Shown: positions 28,309 to 37,261 of the stretch, one piece after another
Layout of the letters: every line of letters starts with the position of its first letter
Numbering within the stretch: the stretch's first letter is position 1
Source: Halomicrococcus gelatinilyticus
Lineage (GTDB): Archaea; Halobacteriota; Halobacteria; Halobacteriales; Haladaptataceae
Reading direction: 5' to 3'
NCBI GenBank assembly: GCA_024227995.1
Contig: CP100465.1
Location: forward strand, 1,178,001 to 1,242,000
Length of the DNA stretch: 64,000 nt
The notes under the pieces: generated by a model
Database searches by the model: none
What the model was told of the DNA's origin: nothing
Seen by the model: only the letters and a program-made list of their open reading frames with translations
Program-made: the position numbers and the translations under genes

Positions 28309-29220
28309 TCAATCGCGCGGCGTGCGTCCGGTCGCAGCCTGGCGGTCCGTCCCCGGAACATCGCGCACGTCGACGTCGACGAAACCGGCGTCGTCGAGCC
28401 ACCCGGTGACCCGGTCGACGGTGTAGGCGTCGCCGTTCGCCGTCTGGGCGAGCATGTGGGCACCCAGCAGCGCGGCGTCGTCGGACCGGCCGCGAAGGCG
28501 GTCGACCAGGACGACCGCCCCACCCGGGCGGAGAGCGTCGAACGCGTTCGCGAGGAGTCGGCCGTTCTCGTCGGGACCGAGCGCGTGCGCGACCCGCGAG
28601 CAGAACGCGATGTCGAACCCCGTCGGCAGGTCGTCGGTGGCGTCGCCCGCGACCAGTTCGACCGGCTCGTCCGCGAGGCGTCGCTCGGCGGCCTCGACCA
28701 TCTCGGGGCGGTCGACGAGCGTCACGTCCAGTCCGCGGGCGACGAACTCCAGCGCGAACGCGCCCGGGCCCCCGCCCACGTCGAGGACGCGCTCGGCGTC
28801 GGGGTGTTCGTGCATCGCTTCGGTGACGCTGGCGCGCACGGTGGCCTCGTCGACGGCGGCCATCGCACCCGCGAGGTTGATGGTCCAGTCGTCGGGCTTC
28901 GCCGGCGGCTCGCCGGTCCGCATCGTCTCGGGGAGCTGGAACCACCGGTCGAGGCAGTCGAGCTGGTGGGGCACCGACCCGACGGAACGCACGTCGGTCG
29001 TGGCGAAGAAGCCGAGCGCGCGGTTGGTCGCCTCGTACTCGTCGCCGACGCGTTCGAGGAACCCCATCTCGGTGAGCGCCTGCAGGGTGATGCGCGCGGC
29101 GCGCCCGGTGACGCCCGCCTCCTCGGCGACCGCCTCGGGCGTGCCGGCGTGGAGCATCACCGCGTCGAGGACGCCAGTCTCGCGCGCGGCCCACAGCAGG
29201 ATGAGTTCGCGATAGTCCAT
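28309..29220 (-). CDS. winged-helix plus SAM-dependent methyltransferase (O-methyltransferase type)
   Basis: 303 residues. N-terminal winged-helix dimerization-like part (about 1-80, DYRELILLWAARETGVLDAV and ARITLQALTEMGFLERVGD) followed by a Rossmann methyltransferase with motif I VLDVGGGPGAFA, acidic residue VTLVDRPEMV, and the late PGGAVVLVDRL. This is the layout of the acetylserotonin/hydroxyneurosporene O-methyltransferase family, which methylates small hydroxyls. Substrate unknown. It is in an operon with the pcm-like gene. Confidence 0.85.
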   Translation of the reverse strand: MDYRELILLWAARETGVLDAVMLHAGTPEAVAEEAGVTGRAARITLQALTEMGFLERVGDEYEATNRALGFFATTDVRSVGSVPHQLDCLDRWFQLPETMRTGEPPAKPDDWTINLAGAMAAVDEATVRASVTEAMHEHPDAERVLDVGGGPGAFALEFVARGLDVTLVDRPEMVEAAERRLADEPVELVAGDATDDLPTGFDIAFCSRVAHALGPDENGRLLANAFDALRPGGAVVLVDRLRGRSDDAALLGAHMLAQTANGDAYTVDRVTGWLDDAGFVDVDVRDVPGTDRQAATGRTPRD

Positions 29221-29384
29221 ATCCCCTCGCTGGCGCGCCAGCGACAAAAACGCCGTCCCACCGACGGCTGCACGGACGGGTAGATTCCGGCGGGAGTCGA
29301 CCGAATGTCGACGGCGTCATCCCGGTAAATTGTCACGTCATGCCGGAAAGCTTGATACGTTCTTCGGTGTACGAAAGGGTGTAC

Positions 29385-30437
29385 ATGAGGTGGCGCGCGA
29401 TCGTTCTCGTCGTCCTCGTCGTGCTCGCTGGCTGTTCGGGGATCCAGTTCGACGACGACTGGGCGGACGGCGGAACGACGTCGGTCGACACCGCAGGAAC
29501 GTCGCAGACGGCCGACCGCGGAGCGCGAACGACGAGCGCGGACGTCCCCCCCGACAACCCGTGGGGCGAGGCGACGCTCACGGTTGCCGTGAAGCAACCA
29601 GGTGCCCCGGAACGAGACTTCACCGGCCCGCTTCGGGAGGCACTCGGCTACTGGGAGCACAACAGCGAGCAGTACGCGGGCTACCCGATCGAGTACGAAC
29701 TCGACCCCGACGCCGAGAACCCCGACCTCGTCGTCCGGTTCGTCGAGGAGGTAACCTCCTGCCCGAACGTCGAGCACGCCGCCGGCTGTGCGCCGTACGT
29801 CACCGAGTCGGCCGAGGTCGACCGGCCGATGAAGGTCGACGTCGACGCGTCGTTCGCGAACGAATCGACCGCGCTCGTCCTCAAACACGAACTCGGCCAC
29901 ACGCTGGGACTGGACCACGACTCTGCGCCGCAGTCCATCATGAACGGGGAAGCGATCCTCGCGACGGCACCGAAACGTGACGCCACCGAACGACCGCTCC
30001 CGTGGGCCGACAGCGAGTTGACCGTCTACCTCGGCCCGACGCCGGACCGCGACCGGGCCGCGGTCCACGAGCAGGTCAGCCACGCCCTCGCGTACTACGC
30101 GGACGGCGCGGCGGGCACCGTCCCGTCGAACGTCTCGTTCGAGTTCACTCGCTTCCGGAGCGAAGCCGACGTCGTCGTCCGGTTCCCCGACGACCTGCAG
30201 TGCACCGGCGGCGCAGGAGGGTCGTGTGGCTCGGTCCGCGGCGTCGACCCCGACCGCGACGACGAACTGGAGCGCTACGAGCGACTGAACGTCTCCATCG
30301 CCGGCGTCGACACGGAGGCGGTCGGCTGGTACGTCGGCTACTGGCTCGGCTACGGGATGGGGCTCGACGAGTCGGAGCTCGCACCGCCGCTCCGCGACGA
30401 CTCCTACGACAACCGGCGGAGCGACTGGTGGGACTAG
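29385..30437 (+). CDS. lipoprotein zinc metalloprotease with degenerate second domain copy
   Basis: 350 residues; start chosen as the ATG giving MRWRAIVLVVLV, since the resulting signal peptide ends in lipobox LAGC (Cys17). Domain 1 (about 50-185) ends in HELGHTLGLDH at residues 168-178 with a downstream SIMN: a metzincin zinc site with its Met-turn. Domain 2 (about 205-345) aligns with domain 1 (shared LTV strand, VRF strand, paired cysteines CPNVEHAAGC versus CTGGAGGSC) but its zinc site reads GYWLGYGMGLDE, so all three His are lost. Catalysis by domain 1, domain 2 non-catalytic. Confidence 0.85.
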   Translation: MRWRAIVLVVLVVLAGCSGIQFDDDWADGGTTSVDTAGTSQTADRGARTTSADVPPDNPWGEATLTVAVKQPGAPERDFTGPLREALGYWEHNSEQYAGYPIEYELDPDAENPDLVVRFVEEVTSCPNVEHAAGCAPYVTESAEVDRPMKVDVDASFANESTALVLKHELGHTLGLDHDSAPQSIMNGEAILATAPKRDATERPLPWADSELTVYLGPTPDRDRAAVHEQVSHALAYYADGAAGTVPSNVSFEFTRFRSEADVVVRFPDDLQCTGGAGGSCGSVRGVDPDRDDELERYERLNVSIAGVDTEAVGWYVGYWLGYGMGLDESELAPPLRDDSYDNRRSDWWD

Positions 30438-30471
30438 CCTTTTCCACCGCTCGCGAAAAGACCGGAGTCCG

Positions 30472-30848
30472 GCGTCAGCCCTCGAAGCCGTCCTCGAACC
30501 GGAACGCGCCGTTCCGCTGGACGACCTGCGCGCACCTTTTATCTCGCTTCGCTCGCAAAAGCTGCACCAAAAGCCGTCGCGTCAACCCTCGAACCCGTCC
30601 TCGAACCGGAACGTACCGTTTCGCTGGACGACCTGCGCGCACCTTTTATCTCGCTTCGCTCGCAAAAGCTGCACCAAAAGCCGTCGCGTCAACCCTCGAA
30701 CCCGTCCTCGAACCGGAACGTACCGTTTCGCTGGACGACCTGCGCGCACCTTTTATCTCGCTTCGCTCGCAAAAGCTGCACCAAAAGCCGTCGCGTCAAC
30801 CCTCGAACCCGTCCTCGAACCGGAACGTACCGTTTCGCTGGACGACCT
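30472..30848. repeat. 107-bp tandem repeat, three junctions, overlapping the end of the M29 gene
   Basis: The same 107-bp period recurs exactly: CTGGACGACCT occurs at 30517, 30624, 30731 and 30838. The unit joins the last ~50 bp of the M29 gene (rightmost copy, 30796-30848) to about 55 bp of the flanking DNA, including TTTTATCTCGCTTCGCTCGCAAAAG. The three copies to the right are virtually identical, and the leftmost (30472 on) is diverged at several bases. The 358 bp between the metalloprotease and the aminopeptidase stop are almost fully made of these units. Copy number should be checked in reads. Confidence 0.95.
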
Positions 30849-31893
30849 CGCCGTCGACCTCCAGGCGCGACTCCTCGCTCACGTCGGTGATCATGTCGAC
30901 GTGGACGGCGCTGTCGTTGCCCGACTCGCCCTCGGGCAGACAGGCGTCGTACGCCCGGCCGACCGCGAGGTGGACGGTGTCACCCATCTTCTCGTCGAAG
31001 AGGATGTTGTCCGTGAAGCGGTCGATGCCGCGGTTCATCCCGATGCCGAGTTCGCCCAGGCGGCGCGCACCCGCGTCGGTCTCGAACACGTCGTCGAGCG
31101 CGTCCTCGCCCGTCTCGGCGCTGTAGTCGACCACCTCGCCGTCCTCGAACGTGAGGCGGACGTTCCGCACCCGGCGGTCCTGGATGGTCATCGGGACGTC
31201 GAAGACCACCTCGCCCTCCGGGTCGTACGGCGCGGTGAACACCTCGCCGCTGGGGAGGTTGTGCGAGTCGTAGGCGACGGAGGCGGCGGAGTTGACGGCC
31301 GTCCGACCCTCGATGGACATCGTCAGGTCGGTACCGCCGGAGACCAGACGGACCTCGCTCCCCTCGTCGAGGATAGACTTCATCTTCGCCATCTCGTCGG
31401 CCAGCGACCCCCAGTCGCGGAGGACGGCGTCGTAGACGAAGTCCTGGTACTCCTCGTATGCCATGCCGGCCTGCTGTGCGTACGCCCGCGTCGGGTGGAG
31501 CGTGCTCACCCAGTCGGTCGAGAGGCGCGCCTCGCGGACGCCCTGCCGCGCCGTCGAGTACTCCTGGCGTCGCTCGCCGGGAACGTCGGCGGCCGCCGTC
31601 GTGTTCCGGGTGCCGCCGAGCGAGAGGACGGCGTCGGCGTTCTCGTACAGCGCCAGTTCGAACTCGGGGTCGACCTCGAACTCGTCGTCGTGGGCGCGGA
31701 GGTACGCCCGCCGGAGTTCGCCCGCGTCGTAGGTCGCCACCAGGTTCGCGCCGCGCTCGCCGAGTTTCTCCGCGACCGCGACCGCCAGGTCGTGAGCGCC
31801 CTCGTCGACCGAGAGCACCACGTCGTCGCCCGCCTCGATCCGCGCGCTCCAGTCGACGAGCACCTCGGCGTGCTCGTGGATTCGTTCGTCCAT
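30796..31893 (-). CDS. aminopeptidase, M29 family (thermophilic aminopeptidase T type)
   Basis: 365 residues, near the family's usual length. Seen: GSEVRLVSGGTDLTMSIEGR, GEVFTAPYDPEGEVVFDVP, GARRLGELGIGMNRGID (Glu ligand), HLAVGRAYDACLP and SAVHVDMI (His and Asp metal ligands). M29 enzymes are dimetal exopeptidases removing N-terminal residues in the cytoplasm. The last 50 bp of this gene are the unit repeated four times downstream, so the transcript ends in a tandem-repeat tail of stop codons and T-runs. Confidence 0.92.
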   Translation of the reverse strand: MDERIHEHAEVLVDWSARIEAGDDVVLSVDEGAHDLAVAVAEKLGERGANLVATYDAGELRRAYLRAHDDEFEVDPEFELALYENADAVLSLGGTRNTTAAADVPGERRQEYSTARQGVREARLSTDWVSTLHPTRAYAQQAGMAYEEYQDFVYDAVLRDWGSLADEMAKMKSILDEGSEVRLVSGGTDLTMSIEGRTAVNSAASVAYDSHNLPSGEVFTAPYDPEGEVVFDVPMTIQDRRVRNVRLTFEDGEVVDYSAETGEDALDDVFETDAGARRLGELGIGMNRGIDRFTDNILFDEKMGDTVHLAVGRAYDACLPEGESGNDSAVHVDMITDVSEESRLEVDGEVVQRNGTFRFEDGFEG

Positions 31894-31941
31894 ACCGCCA
31901 CCGTCGCTGGCGGGCAGAAAAACCCCGGCGATTCCCGGGAG

Positions 31942-32358
31942 TCAGAACGCCGGCGACTGGCGGTCGACGACGTCCATCGCGTCCTCGAACTCCGCGGCGA
32001 GCAGTCCGAGCACGTCGTCGAGCGCGACGATACCTTCCACGGAGCCGTCCGCGACCACCGGCATCCGTCGAACGCCCGCGGCGTCCATCCGTTCGAGCAA
32101 CTCGAAGACGCTGGCGTCCGGCGCGACCGTCACCGGGTCCGCGGTCATCACGTCGCCCGCCGTGCGGTCGGTCGCGTCCGGGTCGTCGGCGAGCGAGAGC
32201 GCGACGTCCCGGTCGGTGAGGATGCCGACCAGGTCGCTCTCGTCGAGGACGAGCACGCTCCCGACGTTCTCGCTCCGCATCCGCGCCGCGACGTCCGCGA
32301 GCGCGGTGTTGCTGTCCGCCGTGATTACCTCCGTGACTACGACGTCGTTCACTGACAT
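31942..32358 (-). CDS. CBS-domain protein
   Basis: 138 residues consisting of two CBS modules (about 8-60, 70-125), each with the GxVPVxD-like strand and a helix (VLVLDESDLVGILTDRDV, and MPVVADGSVEGIVALDDV). A Bateman pair of this type senses adenosine nucleotides or SAM. No effector domain is attached. It lies 48 nt from the start of the M29 gene, upstream and on the same strand, so the two may be co-transcribed. Confidence 0.9.
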   Translation of the reverse strand: MSVNDVVVTEVITADSNTALADVAARMRSENVGSVLVLDESDLVGILTDRDVALSLADDPDATDRTAGDVMTADPVTVAPDASVFELLERMDAAGVRRMPVVADGSVEGIVALDDVLGLLAAEFEDAMDVVDRQSPAF

Positions 32359-32541
32359 GGGAACCCCCAGGGTCTCCGTACGACGGACGTGGCGGTAAAT
32401 TCGTCGGTTACACCGACTGTCGAACGCTCACTCCCTGATATCGCCGCTGGGTGGAGTTCGTCGTCGCCGCCTCCGCGACGGCCTTCCTGAGCGGTTCGAC
32501 CCACCTGAAAACATTTCCCGCGGCAGCACGTACCTGGGTGC

Positions 32542-33843
32542 GTGCCCTCCAGACGGACGTTCCTCGCGGCCCTCGGCACCGGCGCTCTCGGCGCGCTCGC
32601 TGGCTGTACCGACGGCGACCCGGTCGACGGGCGCTGGTACCGCGCCGGCTACGACGACCGCAACACCGGCCACGCGCCGCGGCGGCGCGGCCCGGGGTCG
32701 GACCCCACCGTGCGGTGGTCGGCCGACGTCCCGGAGAGCTACCACACGCCGTCGCCGGTGCTCGTCGACGACCGCGTGTATCTCGGTCACGCGTCCGGGT
32801 GGCCCTCCGGACAGAACGTCCGGGTGGGGCTCCGCGTCCTCGACGCCGGAGGCGGCGAGACGCGACGGGACGTCACGGTCACCACGTTGGCAGGCGTCGA
32901 CACCTCCGATGCACGTTACCTCGACTCGCTCGTGTTCGCGGACGGGGCGCTCTACGTCGTCGCGTACGACGGCCTGTACAGTCTCACGCCGGATGGCGAG
33001 GAGCGGTGGCACGTACCGATGGGCGGCGGTCCGACGAACAGCATCCAGCGCACCGGCCACCCGGTCGTCGTCGACGGGACGGTGTACGCCCCGACCGCGA
33101 GCACCACGAACGACGCCGACGCGCCGGAGGCGCTGTACGCCGTCGACGCCGAAAGCGGCGACGTGCGGTGGCGGTACGTGCCGGCGAAGGATGCGGCGCT
33201 GGACGCACGACCGGGCGACCCGTGGACCTTCCCGCCCGCGTACGCCGACGGCGTCGTCTACCTCGGCGTGCTGGACCACGGCGTCGTCGCGCTCGACGCC
33301 CGGGACGGTACGGTGCGATGGCGGAGGCAGGTTCGAGTCTACGGTCCGCCGACGCTAGCGGACGGGCGAGTGTACGCATCGATAGAGTCACCGAGCGACG
33401 AACGTTTCCACGTCGTCGCGCTCGACGCCGCCTCGGGCGAGGAGGACTGGCGGACGACGGACGACGGGAGTCGGTTCGGGCGGCGCATCGCCGCCGCCGG
33501 CAGGCGTGTCTACCACCGCGAGAACCTCGGGACGCTGGTCGCCCGCGACGCCGCGACTGGCGAGCAGGTCTGGCGCTACGCGGGCGCCGACAACGTGTAC
33601 CCCGGCACGCCGGCCGTCACGGACGACGCACTCTACGTCTGCGTCCACGACGACGACAGCACGGGCGTCGCGGCCCTCGACCCGACGACCGGGGAGCGGG
33701 AAGGGTTCGCTAGCGCCAGCAGTAGCCCCGTCTACGCTTCCCTCTCGCTCTCGGACGGCCTCGCGGTCGTCGTTTCCAGTTCGGGACGAGCCTACGCCTT
33801 CGAGGCCTGTTCGGCCGGCGTCGCCGGCCACTGCCTCTTCTAG
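32542..33843 (+). CDS. Tat-exported PQQ-like beta-propeller lipoprotein
   Basis: 433 residues from a GTG start. Tat signal with RRTFLAALGTGALGALAGC, twin Arg at 4-5 and lipobox Cys22. Then a beta-propeller with recurring blades of the PQQ/YVTN kind (VYLGHASG..., LYVVAYDGLYSL, VYLGVLDHGVVALDARDG, VYASIESPS, TLVARDAATGEQVWRYAG, LYVCVHDDDSTGVAALDP). Such proteins are anchored outside the membrane and bind partners or PQQ-like cofactors. No catalytic residues were recognised. Convergent overlap with the next lipoprotein (CTAG). Confidence 0.85.
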   Translation: MPSRRTFLAALGTGALGALAGCTDGDPVDGRWYRAGYDDRNTGHAPRRRGPGSDPTVRWSADVPESYHTPSPVLVDDRVYLGHASGWPSGQNVRVGLRVLDAGGGETRRDVTVTTLAGVDTSDARYLDSLVFADGALYVVAYDGLYSLTPDGEERWHVPMGGGPTNSIQRTGHPVVVDGTVYAPTASTTNDADAPEALYAVDAESGDVRWRYVPAKDAALDARPGDPWTFPPAYADGVVYLGVLDHGVVALDARDGTVRWRRQVRVYGPPTLADGRVYASIESPSDERFHVVALDAASGEEDWRTTDDGSRFGRRIAAAGRRVYHRENLGTLVARDAATGEQVWRYAGADNVYPGTPAVTDDALYVCVHDDDSTGVAALDPTTGEREGFASASSSPVYASLSLSDGLAVVVSSSGRAYAFEACSAGVAGHCLF

Positions 33844-34379
33844 CAGATGGCGTACGTGACCTGCACCGACCCGTCGTCGGAGACGGTCACGAGCGTGTGG
33901 GCGTAGCACTGGCTCGTCTTGACGGTGACGCAGTTGCTGCTCGACGCTTCGACGGCGGGCGACGCGGTGGTCGTCGTACTGGTCGCGGGGGCGGTCGCAC
34001 AGACGGTGAACGACTCGACCCCGTCGGGGCCGGCCCGCGCCAGGTTGTACGGTTCCCGTTCGTTTCCGGGGCCGACGGTCGTGGTCCCGCCGAAGACCGT
34101 CTCACCGGTCGCGTGCCGGAACACGCGGAGGTGGACCGTCTGCCGCCTGTCGCCCTCGTTGGACACGGTTATCGAGTGGTCGGCGTCGGGTGCGGTCGGA
34201 CCGTCCGTCGACGTACCACCCGACTCCGGGTCGGTCGTGGTGGTGTCTGTCGGGGCGTCCGTCGTCGTGTCGGTAACGTCGTCGGGGGCGGCGACGTTCT
34301 CGTCGTCGCCACCCAGGCAACCGGCGGTCGCGCCCGCGCCGATGGCAGCGAGGAGGGCGCGCCGGGTGGAGTCGGTCAT
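33840..34379 (-). CDS. Tat lipoprotein with Thr-rich linker
   Basis: 179 residues. Twin-Arg signal STRRALLAAIGAGATAGC with Cys21 as lipid site, then a Thr/Asp-rich linker (about 35-65), then a small beta-rich domain of roughly 110 residues with strands DHSITVSNEGDRRQTVHLRVF and four cysteines in the last 70 residues, which could form disulfides outside the cell. It resembles haloarchaeal envelope lipoproteins of unknown role. Confidence 0.75.
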   Translation of the reverse strand: MTDSTRRALLAAIGAGATAGCLGGDDENVAAPDDVTDTTTDAPTDTTTTDPESGGTSTDGPTAPDADHSITVSNEGDRRQTVHLRVFRHATGETVFGGTTTVGPGNEREPYNLARAGPDGVESFTVCATAPATSTTTTASPAVEASSSNCVTVKTSQCYAHTLVTVSDDGSVQVTYAIC

Positions 34380-34457
34380 GTCCGACTGGACTGTTCGCGA
34401 GGGGAAATTTCCTCCGCAGGGTCAAGTCGGCGTTTGAGTCATCGACCGGGGCTCGCG

Positions 34458-36905
34458 TCAGTCGTCGTCGGGGGCGACGCCGGCGAGGCGCATCGCGTTA
34501 CCGGTGACGCCGAGGCTCATGCCCATGTCGCCGACGACGATGGCGTGGACGACGGTGACGAAGCCGAGCGGCGCGCCCACCGCGAGCACGGCCTTCACGG
34601 CGAGGCTGGACCAGACGTTCTGGCGGATGACGCGGTTGGCCTGCCGGGCGAGGTCGCGGAGGTAGGGAAGCTTCCGGAGGTCGTCGCCGAGCAGCGCCAC
34701 GTCGGCCGTCTCGATGGCGGTGTCGGTGCCGGCCGCGCCCATGGCGACGCCGACCGTCGCGGCGGCCATCGCGGGCGCGTCGTTGACGCCGTCGCCGACC
34801 ATCGCCACGCCGTCCGCGCCGAGCTCCTCGACGGCCGCGACCTTGTCCTCGGGGAGCAGTTCCGCGCGGTAGTCGTCGACGCCCACCTGCTCGGCGATGG
34901 CGCGGGCGGTGCCCTCGTTGTCCCCCGTGAGCATGACGACCCGCTCGATGCCGAGGTCCTGGAGGCGGGCGACCGCCTCGCGGGCACCGGGCCGGACCTC
35001 GTCGGCGACCGCGACGACGCCCTCCAGTTCGTCCTCGGTGCCGACGAGCACGATGGTCTTGCCCTCGCGCTGGAACTTCGGGACGACCTCCGCGAGCAGG
35101 TCGAGGCAGTCGTCGCGCTCGGCGCAGCGGTCGTCGGCAGCGAGGGAGAGTTCCCCGCCGTCGGTCGTCAGGTGGGTGTGTCCGAGGTCGAAGCCGAGGT
35201 CGTCGAACAGCGCCGGCTTGCCGGCGTAGTGGGTCACGCCGTCGATGTCGGCGCGGACGCCCTTCCCCGGGAGGTTCTCGAAGTCCTCGACGGGGCGATC
35301 GTCGTCGCTGCCGCGCTCGGCGGCGTGCTCGACGACGGCGGACGCGATGGGGTGTTCGCTGCGGCGTTCGAGGCTGTAGGCGCACGCGAGCACGTCCTCC
35401 TCCCTGTTGCCGTTCAGGCCGACGACGTCGGTCACCGCGAGTTCGCCCTTCGTCAGCGTGCCCGTCTTGTCGACGGCGACGGCGTCGAGTTCGCCCATCG
35501 CCTCGAGGCGGTCGCCGCCCTTCACGAGCACGCCGTTGCGCGCCGCGCTGGTGATGCCGGAGACGACGCTGACGGGCGTGCTGATGACGAACGCGCAGGG
35601 ACAGGCGACGACGAGCAGGGTCAGCCCCCGGACGAACCACGTCTCGAACGGACGGCCGAAGGCGAGCGGCGGCACCGCGACCGTCAGGATGGCGAGCGCG
35701 ACGACGAGCGGCGTGTAGTAGGCGGCGAACCGGTCGACGAACTGCTCGTGGTCGGTGCGGTGCTTCTCGGCGTCGCCGACCAGTTCGACGATGCGCGAGA
35801 TGGTCGACTCGTCGGCCTCCGAGGTCGCCTCCACCTCGAGGTAGCCCTCCTCGTTGACGGTGCCGGCGAACACCTCGTCGTCGACCGCCTTGCCGACCGG
35901 GACGCTCTCGCCCGTGATCGGCGACTGGTCGACGGCGCTGGTTCCCTCGCGGACGACGCCGTCGACGGGCACCTTCTCGCCGGGGCGGACGGCCACCGTC
36001 TCGCCCGGGTCGACGGCCTCGACGGGGACCGTCTCCTCCTCGCCGTCCCGGACCACCGTGGCGGTGTCCGGCGACAGCTCCATCAGCTCCCGCAGTGAGT
36101 CGCGGGCGCGGTCCATCGAGTACTGCTCGAGCAGTTCCGCGATGCTGAAGAGGACGGCCAGCGTCGCCGCCTCGAAGTAGAGCCCGACCGCGACGGCACC
36201 GAGGATGCCCGCGCTCATCAGCAGGTCGATGTCGAGGCTCGCGTTCTTCGCGGAGTAGTAGCCGTTCCGGAGCACGGCCTGGCCGGCGAGCGCCGCGGCG
36301 AACAGGAAGGCGGCGTCCGCGGCGGTGACGGTCACGCCCGCGGCGCGTGCGAGTTCGGCGTTCGCCGCAGGTGCGACGAATTCGAGGACGAGGCCGGCGA
36401 CGAGCAGCGCCGCGCCGGCCCAGGTCTTCAGGGCCCGGAGACTCCTCCAGACGGAGGCTGGCGACTCGGCGTCGTCGTCCGCCTCGACCTCGTAGCCGGC
36501 ACCCTCGATGGCCGACACGACGTCGTCGCGGGACGCCGCGCCCGTCTCGACGACGACCCGTCCCGTCGCCGGCTGGGTCTCGTACCCCGCGACGTCGGCA
36601 CCGTCGAGCGCGTTCTCGACCTTGCCGGCACAGGACGGACAGTCCATGCTGGGCACGGACAGCGTCTCGGTGCCCCCGGCCTCGACCTCGTAGCCGGCGC
36701 TCTCCACCGCCTCGCGGACCGCATCCTCGTCGGTCCGGCCGGCGTCGTAGGTGACGTCGAGTCGCCCCGCGGTCACCTGCGCGTCGGCGCCTTCCACGCC
36801 GTCGACGGACTCCACGCTGCCGGTCACCTTGCCGGCACAGGACGGGCAGTCCATGTCGGGAACGGAGAGGCGTAGCGTGTCCGCCCCGTCGTCGGTGTCG
36901 CTCAT
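34458..36905 (-). CDS. heavy-metal P1B-type ATPase, two HMA domains
   Basis: 815 residues. Two N-terminal HMA domains with CxxC metal sites at Cys20/Cys23 and Cys89/Cys92, both CPSCAGK. Membrane ATPase core: ion-site CPC in VVACPCAFVISTPVS, phosphorylated Asp479 in DKTGT, SEHP, TGDN and GDGVND. The 'CPCxxVISTPVS' form and a late VGDMGMSLGVTGNAMRL helix with an Asp resemble the Zn/Cd/Pb (ZntA) class rather than Cu (CopA). Likely metal efflux. No adjacent metalloregulator was seen. Box A 27-32 nt upstream. Confidence 0.93.
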   Translation of the reverse strand: MSDTDDGADTLRLSVPDMDCPSCAGKVTGSVESVDGVEGADAQVTAGRLDVTYDAGRTDEDAVREAVESAGYEVEAGGTETLSVPSMDCPSCAGKVENALDGADVAGYETQPATGRVVVETGAASRDDVVSAIEGAGYEVEADDDAESPASVWRSLRALKTWAGAALLVAGLVLEFVAPAANAELARAAGVTVTAADAAFLFAAALAGQAVLRNGYYSAKNASLDIDLLMSAGILGAVAVGLYFEAATLAVLFSIAELLEQYSMDRARDSLRELMELSPDTATVVRDGEEETVPVEAVDPGETVAVRPGEKVPVDGVVREGTSAVDQSPITGESVPVGKAVDDEVFAGTVNEEGYLEVEATSEADESTISRIVELVGDAEKHRTDHEQFVDRFAAYYTPLVVALAILTVAVPPLAFGRPFETWFVRGLTLLVVACPCAFVISTPVSVVSGITSAARNGVLVKGGDRLEAMGELDAVAVDKTGTLTKGELAVTDVVGLNGNREEDVLACAYSLERRSEHPIASAVVEHAAERGSDDDRPVEDFENLPGKGVRADIDGVTHYAGKPALFDDLGFDLGHTHLTTDGGELSLAADDRCAERDDCLDLLAEVVPKFQREGKTIVLVGTEDELEGVVAVADEVRPGAREAVARLQDLGIERVVMLTGDNEGTARAIAEQVGVDDYRAELLPEDKVAAVEELGADGVAMVGDGVNDAPAMAAATVGVAMGAAGTDTAIETADVALLGDDLRKLPYLRDLARQANRVIRQNVWSSLAVKAVLAVGAPLGFVTVVHAIVVGDMGMSLGVTGNAMRLAGVAPDDD

Positions 36906-36931
36906 TGGACGGGGGTAGTCGCCACGAAGCT

Positions 36932-36937
36932 ATTAAT
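36932..36937 (-). promoter_or_regulatory. box A promoter of P1B ATPase
   Basis: ATTAAT (minus strand, in GGATTAATAG) lies 27-32 nt before the ATG at 36905. The remaining ~200 bp to the small ORF at 37147 is AT-richer and holds inverted repeats such as CGTTCAAC/GTTGAACG (37052-37059 and 37074-37081), possible operators. Confidence 0.5.
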
Positions 36938-37146
36938 CCTCCTGTCACAGATGACCGGATAACTGCTAAGACGTAACAATTAGCCGAGTGCTAGTTAATA
37001 ACATCGCGGCGGCAGTTCGTGGTAGGCGACCGTTCGACGACGGTTCAGGACCGTTCAACCGCGGTAATCCGGCGTTGAACGTGGAAACGGTTGTCAACCA
37101 TCGTTCTCACTTATTGAGGGGGTACACGATGCGTTGAACGAGACGT

Positions 37147-37260
37147 ATGGGAACCGCAACAGGCAGTATGCGTACCGTGAAAGTCAGTGCGGCCGTGCTG
37201 GTCGTCGTCCTCGAAGTGCTCGTAGCGGTCGCGTTGTTGATACTCGCGTTCGGCATCTGA
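37147..37260 (+). CDS. 37-residue membrane mini-protein, candidate
   Basis: ATG GGA ... ATC TGA, 37 codons beginning MGTATGSMRTVKVS. The rest is a single strongly hydrophobic helix (about 12-36) ending in FGI. A CTTATT box lies 32-37 nt upstream. Its stop is adjacent to the 3' end of RNase P RNA, with which it converges. Single-helix peptides of this size are hard to verify by sequence; a start at the second ATG (residue 8) is equally possible. Function unknown. Confidence 0.45.
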   Translation: MGTATGSMRTVKVSAAVLVVVLEVLVAVALLILAFGI

Positions 37261-37261
37261 A

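Noticed and set aside
30472..30848. CRISPR-like array
   Set aside because: Units are 107 bp, nearly identical over their whole length, with no unique spacers and no cas genes nearby.
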